This document shows positions 8,103 to 15,610 of a stretch of 64,000 bases of DNA, in pieces; positions within the stretch are counted from its first letter, which is position 1; each line of letters begins with the position of its first letter. A program made the position numbers and the translations under genes. This DNA is from Candidatus Thalassospirochaeta sargassi (GTDB lineage Bacteria > Spirochaetota > Spirochaetia > UBA9216), in assembly GCA_028532855.1 (NCBI GenBank), contig JAQQAL010000011.1:310001-374000 (forward strand), given 5' to 3'. A model generated the notes under the pieces. It was given only the letters and a program-made list of their open reading frames with translations, was not told the origin of the DNA and did no database searches.

Positions 8103-10304
8103 ATGAGACTCTTAACAAAACTTTTAATAATGTCGTTTTTTGTAATTCTCATTCCAATGCTGATAATACTGCTGTTTTCTGCCTTCATGCTCTACCAGAC
8201 CAGTGCTATTTCTCAGTGGGAATATCTTAAAAGCATAAGGGATAATTTTGAAAATGAAATTTTAAACTCGGAGGTAGAATACCTCAGGGTATGTAAAACT
8301 GCGGCAAATACTGATTTTATCAGTGACAAACTATATGTTTATGAAAAATACTGGACTCAGCTGACGGACAGTCTGATCGCCTATGATCTGAAGCCGGTTA
8401 ATAGTTATCTTAAGGATCTCTCTCAAAAAAACGATATAGAAACAATTGCTATTTACAGGCGGTTTCACGATAATTTCAATTTAGTTGCTCAATACGGTAA
8501 AAATGAGTATCTGCCAGACGTCCTCTATAAAGATGCTGTTCAGAAAGATTACAGCAGTGTTAAATACAGGAGGTATTCTGATGGTCTTTATCTTGATGTA
8601 GTCTACCCTGTTTTTTCTGATGGAAAGCTCGTGGGTTTAGTAAAACTGATGCGTAGTTATAACGAAAAATTTCTTATCAAATATTCTGAAACCTTTGAAG
8701 TAGACTATGCACTGATTTCAAAAAATGTAATGATGTTCAATTCAAACGAAATTACATCAAATGCCATCAGGCAGATTGTCGATGACGGAATACAAGATAA
8801 ACGAATCAGCTTCAGGGCAGGAAGCAGTACCTATAACGGGTTTCAGATCCCCTTTAGCTTGAGCGGAGAAGCCTACGGCGTGCTGATTATTTTTCTTGAG
8901 AGGATGAACCTATTCAGCAGTGATTTTTATCTCATGCAACGGCTGATTGTTGTGACTTTGCTCTGTATTATGATTCCGGTGTTAACTTTTTTTATTAAAG
9001 AAATTCGGCTTATTAAGACAATTAACTCCCTTCTTGCAGCGACGAATAATATTTCTTCCGGCAATTATAACAGCATGGTTGAGGTGCGATCCCGAGATGA
9101 AATGGGAGAGTTGATCAATAATTTCAATGAGATGATAGCGGTATTGAAAAAAAACCGGGAAGATCTTGAAAAGCAGAACACTGAACTATCAATGAAGAAC
9201 TCTTATATAGATGCTGTTTTTCAGAGTCTGAGGATTAACATTATTGTCCTCAATACTGATGGAAAGATAAAGGTAGTCAGTAAAAATGCATCCAGCCGTC
9301 TGGAGTTGACTGAAGAGCAGTACGGATACAGTCTGCTAGAAACAGAGCCTTTTGTACAGGAGCGCAGGCTGCTTGAGAAAACTCTGGAGGATGTGTTCTC
9401 TGCACGAAAATTTACCCGACTATATTCTGTTAAATTCGGTAATACATCGTATGAAATGGATTTTTATCCTGTGATGGAAAGTGATAAAAAACTAAGTGCA
9501 GTCGTTCTTATTCTTAATAATATTACCGAACGTATGAATATTGAGAGGGCTTTGATGCAGTCGGACAGGCTTGCATCGGTAGGTCAGATGGCAGCAGGTC
9601 TTGCTCATGAAATAAATAATCCTATGAGTATAATACTAAATCATGTACAGCTGCTTCAGACCGATAAATTGATCAAATCGGAAAAAGAACGTTTTGTCGG
9701 CAGGATTGAATCCGAGATAAAAAGGGTAAGCAAGCTGATTAATAACCTTTTAAAATTTTCCCGTGATGAACAGTATGTTCATGAGCGCAATGATCTAAGT
9801 GAGTTGTTCGCTGAGGTTATCGGCTTGTTTGATCCGAAGGCTTCAGCAGAGAAAGTTGATGAGTTTTACAGTGGGATTACTATCATAGACAAACCTGCAT
9901 CGATTTATAGAATCAATTTTAATAAAAAGATTATAAGTCTTTACGTTGAAGAACAGATTGAAACGGCGGAACTTGTGTGCAACCGGGACAGTCTAAAACA
10001 GGTGCTATTCAATATTATGAAGAATGCCTTTGAATCCTGTACTTCTGAGGCCGGTATTGTCTGGACCGGCGTTGAGTTTGTGAAGGAAGGGATCAGACTT
10101 ACCTTATCCGATAACGGTTGCGGAATATCGGATGAAGAACTGCTGAATGTGTTCGAACTCTTTTATACTCAGGGAAAACCCGGAACAGGTGTCGGCTTGG
10201 GGCTTCCTCTATGCAGGCGTCTAATGAATAATATGGGTGGAGAAATCGGCATAAGCAGCGAAAAAGGAAAGGGTACAAGAGTTTCTTTGTTGTTTCCTGC
10301 TTGA
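8103..10304 (+). CDS. Membrane sensor histidine kinase (extracytoplasmic sensor, HAMP, PAS, HisKA, HATPase)
   Basis: 733 residues. A membrane segment at about 7-32 and another at about 277-300 bracket an extracytoplasmic sensor region of about 240 residues. HAMP (about 300-355, with SRDEMGELINNFNEM), a PAS domain (about 370-475) and a HisKA box follow, with H502 in GLAHEINNP. The HATPase has DNGCGIS and GVGLGLPL. The partner is surely the NtrC-type regulator 10 bp downstream. The target is probably the sigma-54 promoter at 11787 before the sugar transporter. The NtrB-like HEINNP box is typical of kinases paired with sigma-54 activators. Confidence 0.93.
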   Translation: MRLLTKLLIMSFFVILIPMLIILLFSAFMLYQTSAISQWEYLKSIRDNFENEILNSEVEYLRVCKTAANTDFISDKLYVYEKYWTQLTDSLIAYDLKPVNSYLKDLSQKNDIETIAIYRRFHDNFNLVAQYGKNEYLPDVLYKDAVQKDYSSVKYRRYSDGLYLDVVYPVFSDGKLVGLVKLMRSYNEKFLIKYSETFEVDYALISKNVMMFNSNEITSNAIRQIVDDGIQDKRISFRAGSSTYNGFQIPFSLSGEAYGVLIIFLERMNLFSSDFYLMQRLIVVTLLCIMIPVLTFFIKEIRLIKTINSLLAATNNISSGNYNSMVEVRSRDEMGELINNFNEMIAVLKKNREDLEKQNTELSMKNSYIDAVFQSLRINIIVLNTDGKIKVVSKNASSRLELTEEQYGYSLLETEPFVQERRLLEKTLEDVFSARKFTRLYSVKFGNTSYEMDFYPVMESDKKLSAVVLILNNITERMNIERALMQSDRLASVGQMAAGLAHEINNPMSIILNHVQLLQTDKLIKSEKERFVGRIESEIKRVSKLINNLLKFSRDEQYVHERNDLSELFAEVIGLFDPKASAEKVDEFYSGITIIDKPASIYRINFNKKIISLYVEEQIETAELVCNRDSLKQVLFNIMKNAFESCTSEAGIVWTGVEFVKEGIRLTLSDNGCGISDEELLNVFELFYTQGKPGTGVGLGLPLCRRLMNNMGGEIGISSEKGKGTRVSLLFPA

Positions 10305-10314
10305 GAGGAATTTT

Positions 10315-11634
10315 ATGGATAAGAAGGATTTCAGGATATTACTGGCGGATGATGAAACGGGTCTTCTTGAAGGGCTATCGATCACCTTGAAGCTGGAAGG
10401 TTATTCAGTTGATACAGTAGCATGCGGTAAAGATGCGGTTTGTGCTTTAGGAAAAAATTGGTATGATTTGGCATTTCTAGATCTAAAGTTGGGTGATATG
10501 GACGGAATTGAAGTGGTTAAGTCTATTCAGCCTGCAATTACCCCGATTGTAATAATGACAGCCTACGCCAGTGTTGAATCTGCTGTGTCTTCTATGAAGA
10601 TGGGGGTTCTTGATTATATCCAGAAACCTTTTGACAACAGCGATATTATATCCATAGCGGACAGATTTTTTGACGAAAAATTGGATAAGGCTGCTGATGT
10701 TGAACTTTCTTCCGAAAAGTTTTCCAGAATTATTTTTAAAAGTAAAAAGAGTATTGAGGCCTATAAAACTGTTGATAAGGTTAAAAATTGTGATATCCCT
10801 GTTCTTTTACTTGGCGAGAGCGGAACTGGAAAAGAAGTTTTTGCGAGAATTATGCACGAAAACTGTGAGCGGAAGGATGAACCCTTTGTCGGGATAAACT
10901 GCAGCGCTATTCCTGCCGAATTACTCGAGTCTGAATTATTCGGCCATGAAAAAGGTGCTTTTTCAGGAGCGGCAGCAGAAAAACCCGGAAAAATCGAATC
11001 CGCAGGCGGTGGCACACTTTTTCTTGATGAAATTGGCGATATGGATTTCAAGCTGCAGTCAAAGCTGCTGCGCGTATTGGAAGAAAAAACCTTTGAGCGG
11101 ATAGGCGGTCTTAAACCTATTCTATTTAACGCACGGATAATTGCGTCTACGAACCGTGATATAAAAAAGATGATTAATGAAAAAGAGTTCCGCTCCGATC
11201 TCTATTTCAGGCTGCGCGGTATCGAAATAGAATTGCCGCCGCTCAGAGAGCGCCCTGAGGATCTTGAGGCTCTGATTCATCAATTTGTTGCCCGTTTTTC
11301 GGAGTCTTATAAAAAGAATGTTTCAGTGTCGTCTGAAGCTGTGGCTGCTCTGAAGGACTACAGCTGGCCCGGCAATATTCGTGAGCTTCGAAATGTTGTG
11401 GAAACAGCAGTACTGCTTGCAGAAGATCACTCGCTCCTGTTGTCCGATCATTTTCGCCTTGAAACGAAAAAAACTGCTGTTTCTGAGGATGCAGGCCATA
11501 TTGATGAGATGGAGAAGGATTTTATCATCAAGGCTCTCGAGAATAATCGATTTAACCGAACCCTTGCTGCAAAAGAACTGAATATATCACGAAAGACTCT
11601 ATATAATAAAATCAAAAAGTATTCTATCGAATAA
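10315..11634 (+). CDS. NtrC-type sigma-54 response regulator
   Basis: 439 residues: an N-terminal receiver with the phospho-acceptor Asp in FLDLKLGDMDG, a AAA+ sigma-54 interaction domain with Walker A GESGTGKE and Walker B GGTLFLDEIGD, and a C-terminal Fis-type helix-turn-helix (LAAKELNISRKTLYNKIKK). The sigma-54 contact loop is GAFSGA rather than the usual GAFTGA. It follows its kinase gene by 10 bp. The 200-bp region after its stop carries inverted repeats and a consensus -24/-12 promoter, making the downstream ABC transporter its likely target. Confidence 0.95.
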   Translation: MDKKDFRILLADDETGLLEGLSITLKLEGYSVDTVACGKDAVCALGKNWYDLAFLDLKLGDMDGIEVVKSIQPAITPIVIMTAYASVESAVSSMKMGVLDYIQKPFDNSDIISIADRFFDEKLDKAADVELSSEKFSRIIFKSKKSIEAYKTVDKVKNCDIPVLLLGESGTGKEVFARIMHENCERKDEPFVGINCSAIPAELLESELFGHEKGAFSGAAAEKPGKIESAGGGTLFLDEIGDMDFKLQSKLLRVLEEKTFERIGGLKPILFNARIIASTNRDIKKMINEKEFRSDLYFRLRGIEIELPPLRERPEDLEALIHQFVARFSESYKKNVSVSSEAVAALKDYSWPGNIRELRNVVETAVLLAEDHSLLLSDHFRLETKKTAVSEDAGHIDEMEKDFIIKALENNRFNRTLAAKELNISRKTLYNKIKKYSIE

Positions 11635-11650
11635 AACTTCTGTGAATATC

Positions 11651-11690
11651 CCGTTTTTACCCGTTTTTACTCATTATGTGAAAGTGAGTA
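11651..11690. promoter_or_regulatory. Tandem 10-bp repeat and inverted repeat, candidate activator site
   Basis: CCGTTTTTAC occurs twice head to tail at 11651-11670. Overlapping its end is a 23-bp imperfect inverted repeat, TACTCA at 11668-11673 against TGAGTA at 11685-11690. These lie 97-136 bp upstream of the -24 element, the usual place for an NtrC-type enhancer site. Confidence 0.45.
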
Positions 11691-11741
11691 TTGGGGGCAT
11701 TAATCCGGCTGTGTAAAAAGTATATTAAAAATTAACTAAAC

Positions 11742-11759
11742 TCTTACAAATCAGTAAGA
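11742..11759. promoter_or_regulatory. Perfect inverted repeat TCTTAC-N6-GTAAGA, candidate enhancer or operator
   Basis: The two hexamers at 11742-11747 and 11754-11759 are exact inverted copies. The site ends 28 bp before the -24 element of the transporter promoter. It is immediately followed by AAAACGTCAT (11763-11772), the same core seen in the conserved elements at 5438 and 15549. Confidence 0.45.
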
Positions 11760-11786
11760 TAGAAAACGTCATAAAAAAATCATAAT

Positions 11787-11803
11787 TTGGCACGAACATT
11801 GCA
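11787..11803 (+). promoter_or_regulatory. Sigma-54 (-24/-12) promoter of the first sugar ABC transporter
   Basis: TTGGCACG-AACA-TTGCA matches the sigma-54 consensus at every conserved position, with the GG and GC pairs correctly spaced. It sits 33 bp upstream of the binding-protein start codon and just after the gene for an NtrC-type activator. Confidence 0.88.
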
Positions 11804-11835
11804 TTGATATTATAAAATTAAATGGAGGTTTTTAC

Positions 11836-12783
11836 ATGAGTAAAAAACTTATAGCAGCGCTGCTGCTTATCGTACTTGTTATTGCTCCGGCAGTATTTTC
11901 AAATGGACAGCAGGAAGGTTCAGATCAGCCTACTTTCGTAATGGTTCCGAAACTTGTTCACCCGTTCTATGAACCCTGTATTGAAGGTTTCCAGGATGCA
12001 GCTGCAAAATACGGCGTAACCGCTGAAGTTGAAAGCCCCGCGAAGTTTGATATAGCTCTTCAGGTTAAGACTATTGAAGACCTCATTGCACGTGGTGTTG
12101 ATGGAATTGCAATATCTGCAGTAGATGACAAAGGTCTTGTCGCTGTTGTAAATGAAGCTATTGATGCTGGTATTGTTGTTCTTTGTTTTGACGGTGATGC
12201 ACCTTCAACTGCGAGAGCAGGTTTCATTGGAACTGTAAATGAAGCAGCAGGTGTTGCAGCAGGTGAATATATGTTTGATCTGATGGGCGGCGAAGGTAAT
12301 GTAGCCATTCTTCAGGGCGGTCTTGCTCCTAATCTGAATGCACGTCAGGTTGGTTTCAGAGATGCTGCTGCAAAAACTAATGTTGAAATCGTTGCTTTCG
12401 AAGATTTCCAGGCTGACCTTGCGATAGGTGTTAATACTACAGAAGCTCTTCTGGAAGCATATCCTGACCTTGATGCCATCTTCGGCGTATCAGCTTACGG
12501 TCCTGTAGCTCCCGCAACTGTTGTTAAGGAACAGGGAATTTCTGGAAGTATCATAATCGGTGGATTCGATGACCTTCCTGAAACAATTACTGGTATCAAA
12601 GACGGATCAATCAACTTTTGTCTCGTACAGAAAGCATACAAAATGGGCTGGTTGGCAATTGAACAGCTTCTGGATCTTAAAGCAGGTAAGACAATTCCTG
12701 AAACTACCGATACAGGTGTAATCATTGTAACAAAGGACAATGTAGATACTTACATGGCTGAGGTTAAAGCGGAAGTGCAGTAA
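11836..12783 (+). CDS. Sugar ABC transporter substrate-binding protein (CUT2, ribose-binding type)
   Basis: 315 residues with a signal peptide (hydrophobic stretch about 4-20, mature chain starting near SNGQQEG) and a periplasmic-binding fold of the Peripla_BP_4 type. It would deliver a sugar or sugar-like ligand to the permease and ATPase encoded next. A strong GGAGG ribosome-binding site and a consensus sigma-54 promoter suggest high, inducible expression. Two hairpins follow the stop, so transporter genes are probably transcribed less than this gene. The ligand is not defined by sequence; the linked L-xylulose kinase makes a ketopentose or related polyol possible. Confidence 0.93.
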   Translation: MSKKLIAALLLIVLVIAPAVFSNGQQEGSDQPTFVMVPKLVHPFYEPCIEGFQDAAAKYGVTAEVESPAKFDIALQVKTIEDLIARGVDGIAISAVDDKGLVAVVNEAIDAGIVVLCFDGDAPSTARAGFIGTVNEAAGVAAGEYMFDLMGGEGNVAILQGGLAPNLNARQVGFRDAAAKTNVEIVAFEDFQADLAIGVNTTEALLEAYPDLDAIFGVSAYGPVAPATVVKEQGISGSIIIGGFDDLPETITGIKDGSINFCLVQKAYKMGWLAIEQLLDLKAGKTIPETTDTGVIIVTKDNVDTYMAEVKAEVQ

Positions 12784-12805
12784 GATTTCGCTTACGCGAA
12801 ATCTT
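12782..12805 (+). other. 10-bp stem-loop directly after the binding-protein gene
   Basis: AAGATTTCGC (12782-12791) pairs with GCGAAATCTT (12796-12805) around a TTAC loop. No T-run follows, so this is more likely an mRNA 3'-end stabiliser than a terminator. Confidence 0.6.
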
Positions 12806-12807
12806 CA

Positions 12808-12861
12808 GGAGTATTTCCGACATCATAGAATACTGCCGGAAACACTCCAAGCATTTTTTTA
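12808..12861 (+). terminator. Stem-loop with T-run between binding protein and permease
   Basis: Arms 12808-12819 and 12837-12848 pair at 11 of 12 positions around a 17-base loop, and a run of seven T follows at about 12854-12860. It could act as a leaky intrinsic terminator that reduces transcription of the permease and ATPase genes relative to the binding protein. Confidence 0.6.
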
Positions 12862-12893
12862 AAAATTAAATGCGCTTTATAAAATGATTTTGT

Positions 12894-12921
12894 GGGGGAT
12901 GGGATTCTGTCCCCCCTTTTT
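12894..12921 (+). terminator. Second terminator-like hairpin ahead of the permease gene
   Basis: GGGGGA (12894-12899) pairs with TCCCCC (12910-12915), followed by a T-run at 12917-12921. A further hairpin (ACCCTG 12925-12930 with CAGGGT 12938-12943) lies just before the permease ribosome-binding site GAGGAA and might limit its translation. Confidence 0.6.
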
Positions 12922-12960
12922 ATAACCCTGTTTATCACAGGGTATTTCAGGAGGAAATAA

Positions 12961-13941
12961 ATGGCTGAGACGACTAAAGCCAGAGCAAATTTGCAGGTGA
13001 AAAGAGATAACCTGTTTATGAGATTTATTAGACAAAAGGAATCAGCAATTTTTCTGGCTTTAATTGGAATCATGCTGGTTATCACCATTATCGCACCAAA
13101 ATTTGCAACCCCGGGAAACCTCTATAGAGTAGCCCGTCAGATATCATTTGTTGCAATTGTTGCGTTCGGTGTATTCACAGTAATTCTTACAGGTGGAATT
13201 GATCTTTCCGTTGGTTCTATTATTGGAATCAGCGGTGTTACCTGTGGATTGGCAATGGCGGCAGGGGCAGGACCCTTCGTGGCTGTTATAGTTGGGCTGG
13301 TGACGGGTTTCGGTGTAGGTATGATAAACGGTATTCTCGTTTCATATGTCGGAATTACACCCTTTATTGTTACTCTTGGTATGCTAAGCATGGCAAGGGG
13401 CGCAATATGGATTATTACAAAGGGCTGGCCTGTAGAAGAAATACACGAAAAATTTCTGATAATCGGACAGGGTAAATTTCTTGGAATACCAGTGCCGGTA
13501 GTTATCGCAATTGTTGTTGCAGTGGCTATGCACTTATTTCTTAGATATACTATTTTTGGACGAAGGCTTTATGCTATAGGTGGAAATGAAGAAGCTACAA
13601 GGCTTTCAGGTATTAACGTTAAACAGATCAAATGTCTTGCATACGGTATTTCCGGGCTTATGTCTGCAATAACCGGTATTATTCTGGTCGCCAGATTCAG
13701 TTCTGCACAGACGAATGCAGGTGATGGATGGGAGCTTGATGCAATAGCTGCAGCAGTTATCGGTGGAACATCCCTCAGCGGAGGTTCCGGTTCGGTACTT
13801 GGCGTTATTATCGGTGCTGCTATTATGGGTGTAATCAGGAACGGACTTGTTCTCATGAAGGTTTCAGCTTACTGGCAGACAGCTATTATGGGTTTCATTA
13901 TTGTTCTGGCAGCGGTAATCGACAGAGTAAAAAACAGGTAG
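12961..13941 (+). CDS. Sugar ABC transporter permease (CUT2, RbsC family)
   Basis: A 326-residue, highly hydrophobic protein with about eight to ten membrane segments. It carries RbsC-family signatures such as LTGGIDLSVG near residue 76, GLVTGFGVGMINGILV near 116, and the late AIAAAVIGGTSLSGGSG segment near 262 that contacts the ATPase. It forms the membrane channel for the binding protein upstream and the ATPase 7 bp downstream. A GGAGGAAA ribosome-binding site supports the start. Confidence 0.95.
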   Translation: MAETTKARANLQVKRDNLFMRFIRQKESAIFLALIGIMLVITIIAPKFATPGNLYRVARQISFVAIVAFGVFTVILTGGIDLSVGSIIGISGVTCGLAMAAGAGPFVAVIVGLVTGFGVGMINGILVSYVGITPFIVTLGMLSMARGAIWIITKGWPVEEIHEKFLIIGQGKFLGIPVPVVIAIVVAVAMHLFLRYTIFGRRLYAIGGNEEATRLSGINVKQIKCLAYGISGLMSAITGIILVARFSSAQTNAGDGWELDAIAAAVIGGTSLSGGSGSVLGVIIGAAIMGVIRNGLVLMKVSAYWQTAIMGFIIVLAAVIDRVKNR

Positions 13942-13948
13942 GCGCATT

Positions 13949-15445
13949 ATGAGTGAATATCTTATTGAAATGAAGGGTATCAACAAAGAGTTTCCTGGCG
14001 TTAAAGCTCTAACTGATGTTGATCTTAATATAAAAAAAGGTGAGATAGTTTGTTTGCTCGGCGAGAATGGCGCTGGAAAGTCGACCCTGATGAAGATTCT
14101 CACAGGTGTATACAAACAGGACGGCGGCTGTATTTATTATGATGGCGGAATGCTTGATTTTCATTCTACTCGTGATGCCTATGAGCAGGGGATAAATATC
14201 ATTTTTCAGGAATTTAATCTTTGTCCAAACATGACTGCTATGGAGAATGTTTTTCTCGGCAACGAGAACAAGACAAAAAGCGGACTGCTGTCCTATAAGG
14301 AAACCCGGTCAAGGGCTGAGGAGTTTTTCAACCGGCTGAAGATAGACATTAAGCCGGATGATGTTGTAGAAAAACTGGGTGTTGCACAGCAGCAGATGAT
14401 TGAAATTGCAAAAGCCCTTGCATACGATACCAAGGTTCTTATTATGGATGAACCTACATCGGCTCTGGCTGAAAAAGAAATTGAAAACCTGTTTATCATC
14501 ATGCGTGAGCTTAAAGAGCGTGGTATTTCAATCATATTTATTTCTCATAAGCTTGATGAGGTTCTTGAGATAACAGATAGGGTTGTTATTCTACGTGACG
14601 GTGAAAATGCAGGAGAAGTACAGACGAAAGAAGCGACTGAAGAAACCCTTGTTTCGGTGATGGTTGGACGAGAAATGAGTGAATTTTATACAGCTAGAAA
14701 AAGTAAACCTTCAGATGAAATTATTTTTGAGGCAGAAGGTCTCTGTGGCCCGCCGCATATCAAAGATGCCTCTTTTAAGATCAAGAAGGGTGAAATCCTA
14801 GGTCTTGCAGGTCTTGTAGGTGCAGGACGAACAGAACTTGCAAAACTGATAATCGGTGCTGAAAAAAAGACGGCCGGTCGTATCATCATGAACGGCCAGG
14901 AGCTAAACATAAAAAGCCCGAAAGATTCGGTCGCTGCACGTATTGCGTATCTACCCGAAGACAGAAAAAATCTTGGATTGGTACTGCCGATGACGGTAAG
15001 GGAGAATACAACCCTTAGTATTCATAATAAGGTTTCAAATATGATGAATATTATCAACAGTGCTAAAGAAAAAGAAGTAACAGATAAATACATCAAGGGG
15101 ATGAAGACAAAGGTAAGCAGCCGGGAACAGGTTGTTGAAACCCTGTCGGGCGGTAACCAGCAGAAGGTTGTTATTGCGAAGTCTCTGGCGCTTGAACCGG
15201 AACTGCTTATCCTTGATGAACCAACCCGTGGGATTGATGTTGGAGCCAAAGCCGAGGTTCATAATATAATATCAGATCTTGCAGATGAAGGAATGGCTGT
15301 TATTGTTATTTCTTCCGAGCTGCCTGAGGTTTTTCATCTTGCAGACAGGATACTTGTTATGCATGAAGGTGAGATTACAGCAGATCTCATGAAAGATGAA
15401 GCTGATCAGGAAATGGTTATGCACGCTGCTATTGGAGCAGTATAG
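13949..15445 (+). CDS. Sugar ABC transporter ATP-binding protein (CUT2, two NBDs, RbsA/MglA type)
   Basis: 498 residues with two nucleotide-binding domains in one chain. NBD1 has Walker A GENGAGKST, a signature-like region before IEIAKAL, and Walker B LIMDEPTSAL. NBD2 has the degenerate GLVGAGRTE that is normal for this class, with signature LSGGNQQKV and LILDEPTRGID. It powers sugar uptake with the permease just upstream. A strong terminator follows at 15496, ending the operon. Confidence 0.95.
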   Translation: MSEYLIEMKGINKEFPGVKALTDVDLNIKKGEIVCLLGENGAGKSTLMKILTGVYKQDGGCIYYDGGMLDFHSTRDAYEQGINIIFQEFNLCPNMTAMENVFLGNENKTKSGLLSYKETRSRAEEFFNRLKIDIKPDDVVEKLGVAQQQMIEIAKALAYDTKVLIMDEPTSALAEKEIENLFIIMRELKERGISIIFISHKLDEVLEITDRVVILRDGENAGEVQTKEATEETLVSVMVGREMSEFYTARKSKPSDEIIFEAEGLCGPPHIKDASFKIKKGEILGLAGLVGAGRTELAKLIIGAEKKTAGRIIMNGQELNIKSPKDSVAARIAYLPEDRKNLGLVLPMTVRENTTLSIHNKVSNMMNIINSAKEKEVTDKYIKGMKTKVSSREQVVETLSGGNQQKVVIAKSLALEPELLILDEPTRGIDVGAKAEVHNIISDLADEGMAVIVISSELPEVFHLADRILVMHEGEITADLMKDEADQEMVMHAAIGAV

Positions 15446-15495
15446 CCGAAGCGGAAAAAACTAAGAAATCAACGTGATTTGTCTCCTAGTTTAGG

Positions 15496-15521
15496 CCGCT
15501 CCTACGGGGGCGGTTTTTTTT
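15496..15521 (+). terminator. Rho-independent terminator after the first ABC operon
   Basis: CCGCTCC (15496-15502) pairs with GGGGCGG-side bases 15507-15513 around a TACG loop to give a 7-bp stem with one G-T pair, followed by eight T. Confidence 0.88.
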
Positions 15522-15548
15522 GGGTGATAGTGTACAAAAATTATCAGC

Positions 15549-15573
15549 TTGAAAAACGTCATGAAATATGTTA
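15549..15573 (+). promoter_or_regulatory. 25-bp conserved promoter element, copy 2, upstream of the sugar kinase
   Basis: It differs from the element at 5438-5462 at only two of 25 positions. The core is TGAA-AAAC-GTCA (15550-15561). A perfect TATAAT lies at 15590-15595, 16 bp after the element, with no recognisable -35 box, which suits activation by a factor bound here. The SorC regulator encoded two genes downstream is one candidate; an FNR/CRP-type protein encoded elsewhere is another. Confidence 0.65.
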
Positions 15574-15610
15574 AAATTACAATAATAGTTATAATATCGT
15601 AGGAGTTGAA

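Noticed and set aside
12782-12943. Riboswitch between binding protein and permease
   Set aside because: The region contains several hairpins but no recognisable aptamer core; terminator or stability elements explain it better.
13949-15445. Degenerate Walker A (GLVGAGRTE) in the second NBD as an oddity
   Set aside because: This Lys-to-Arg form is the normal state of the second NBD in RbsA/MglA-type ATPases.
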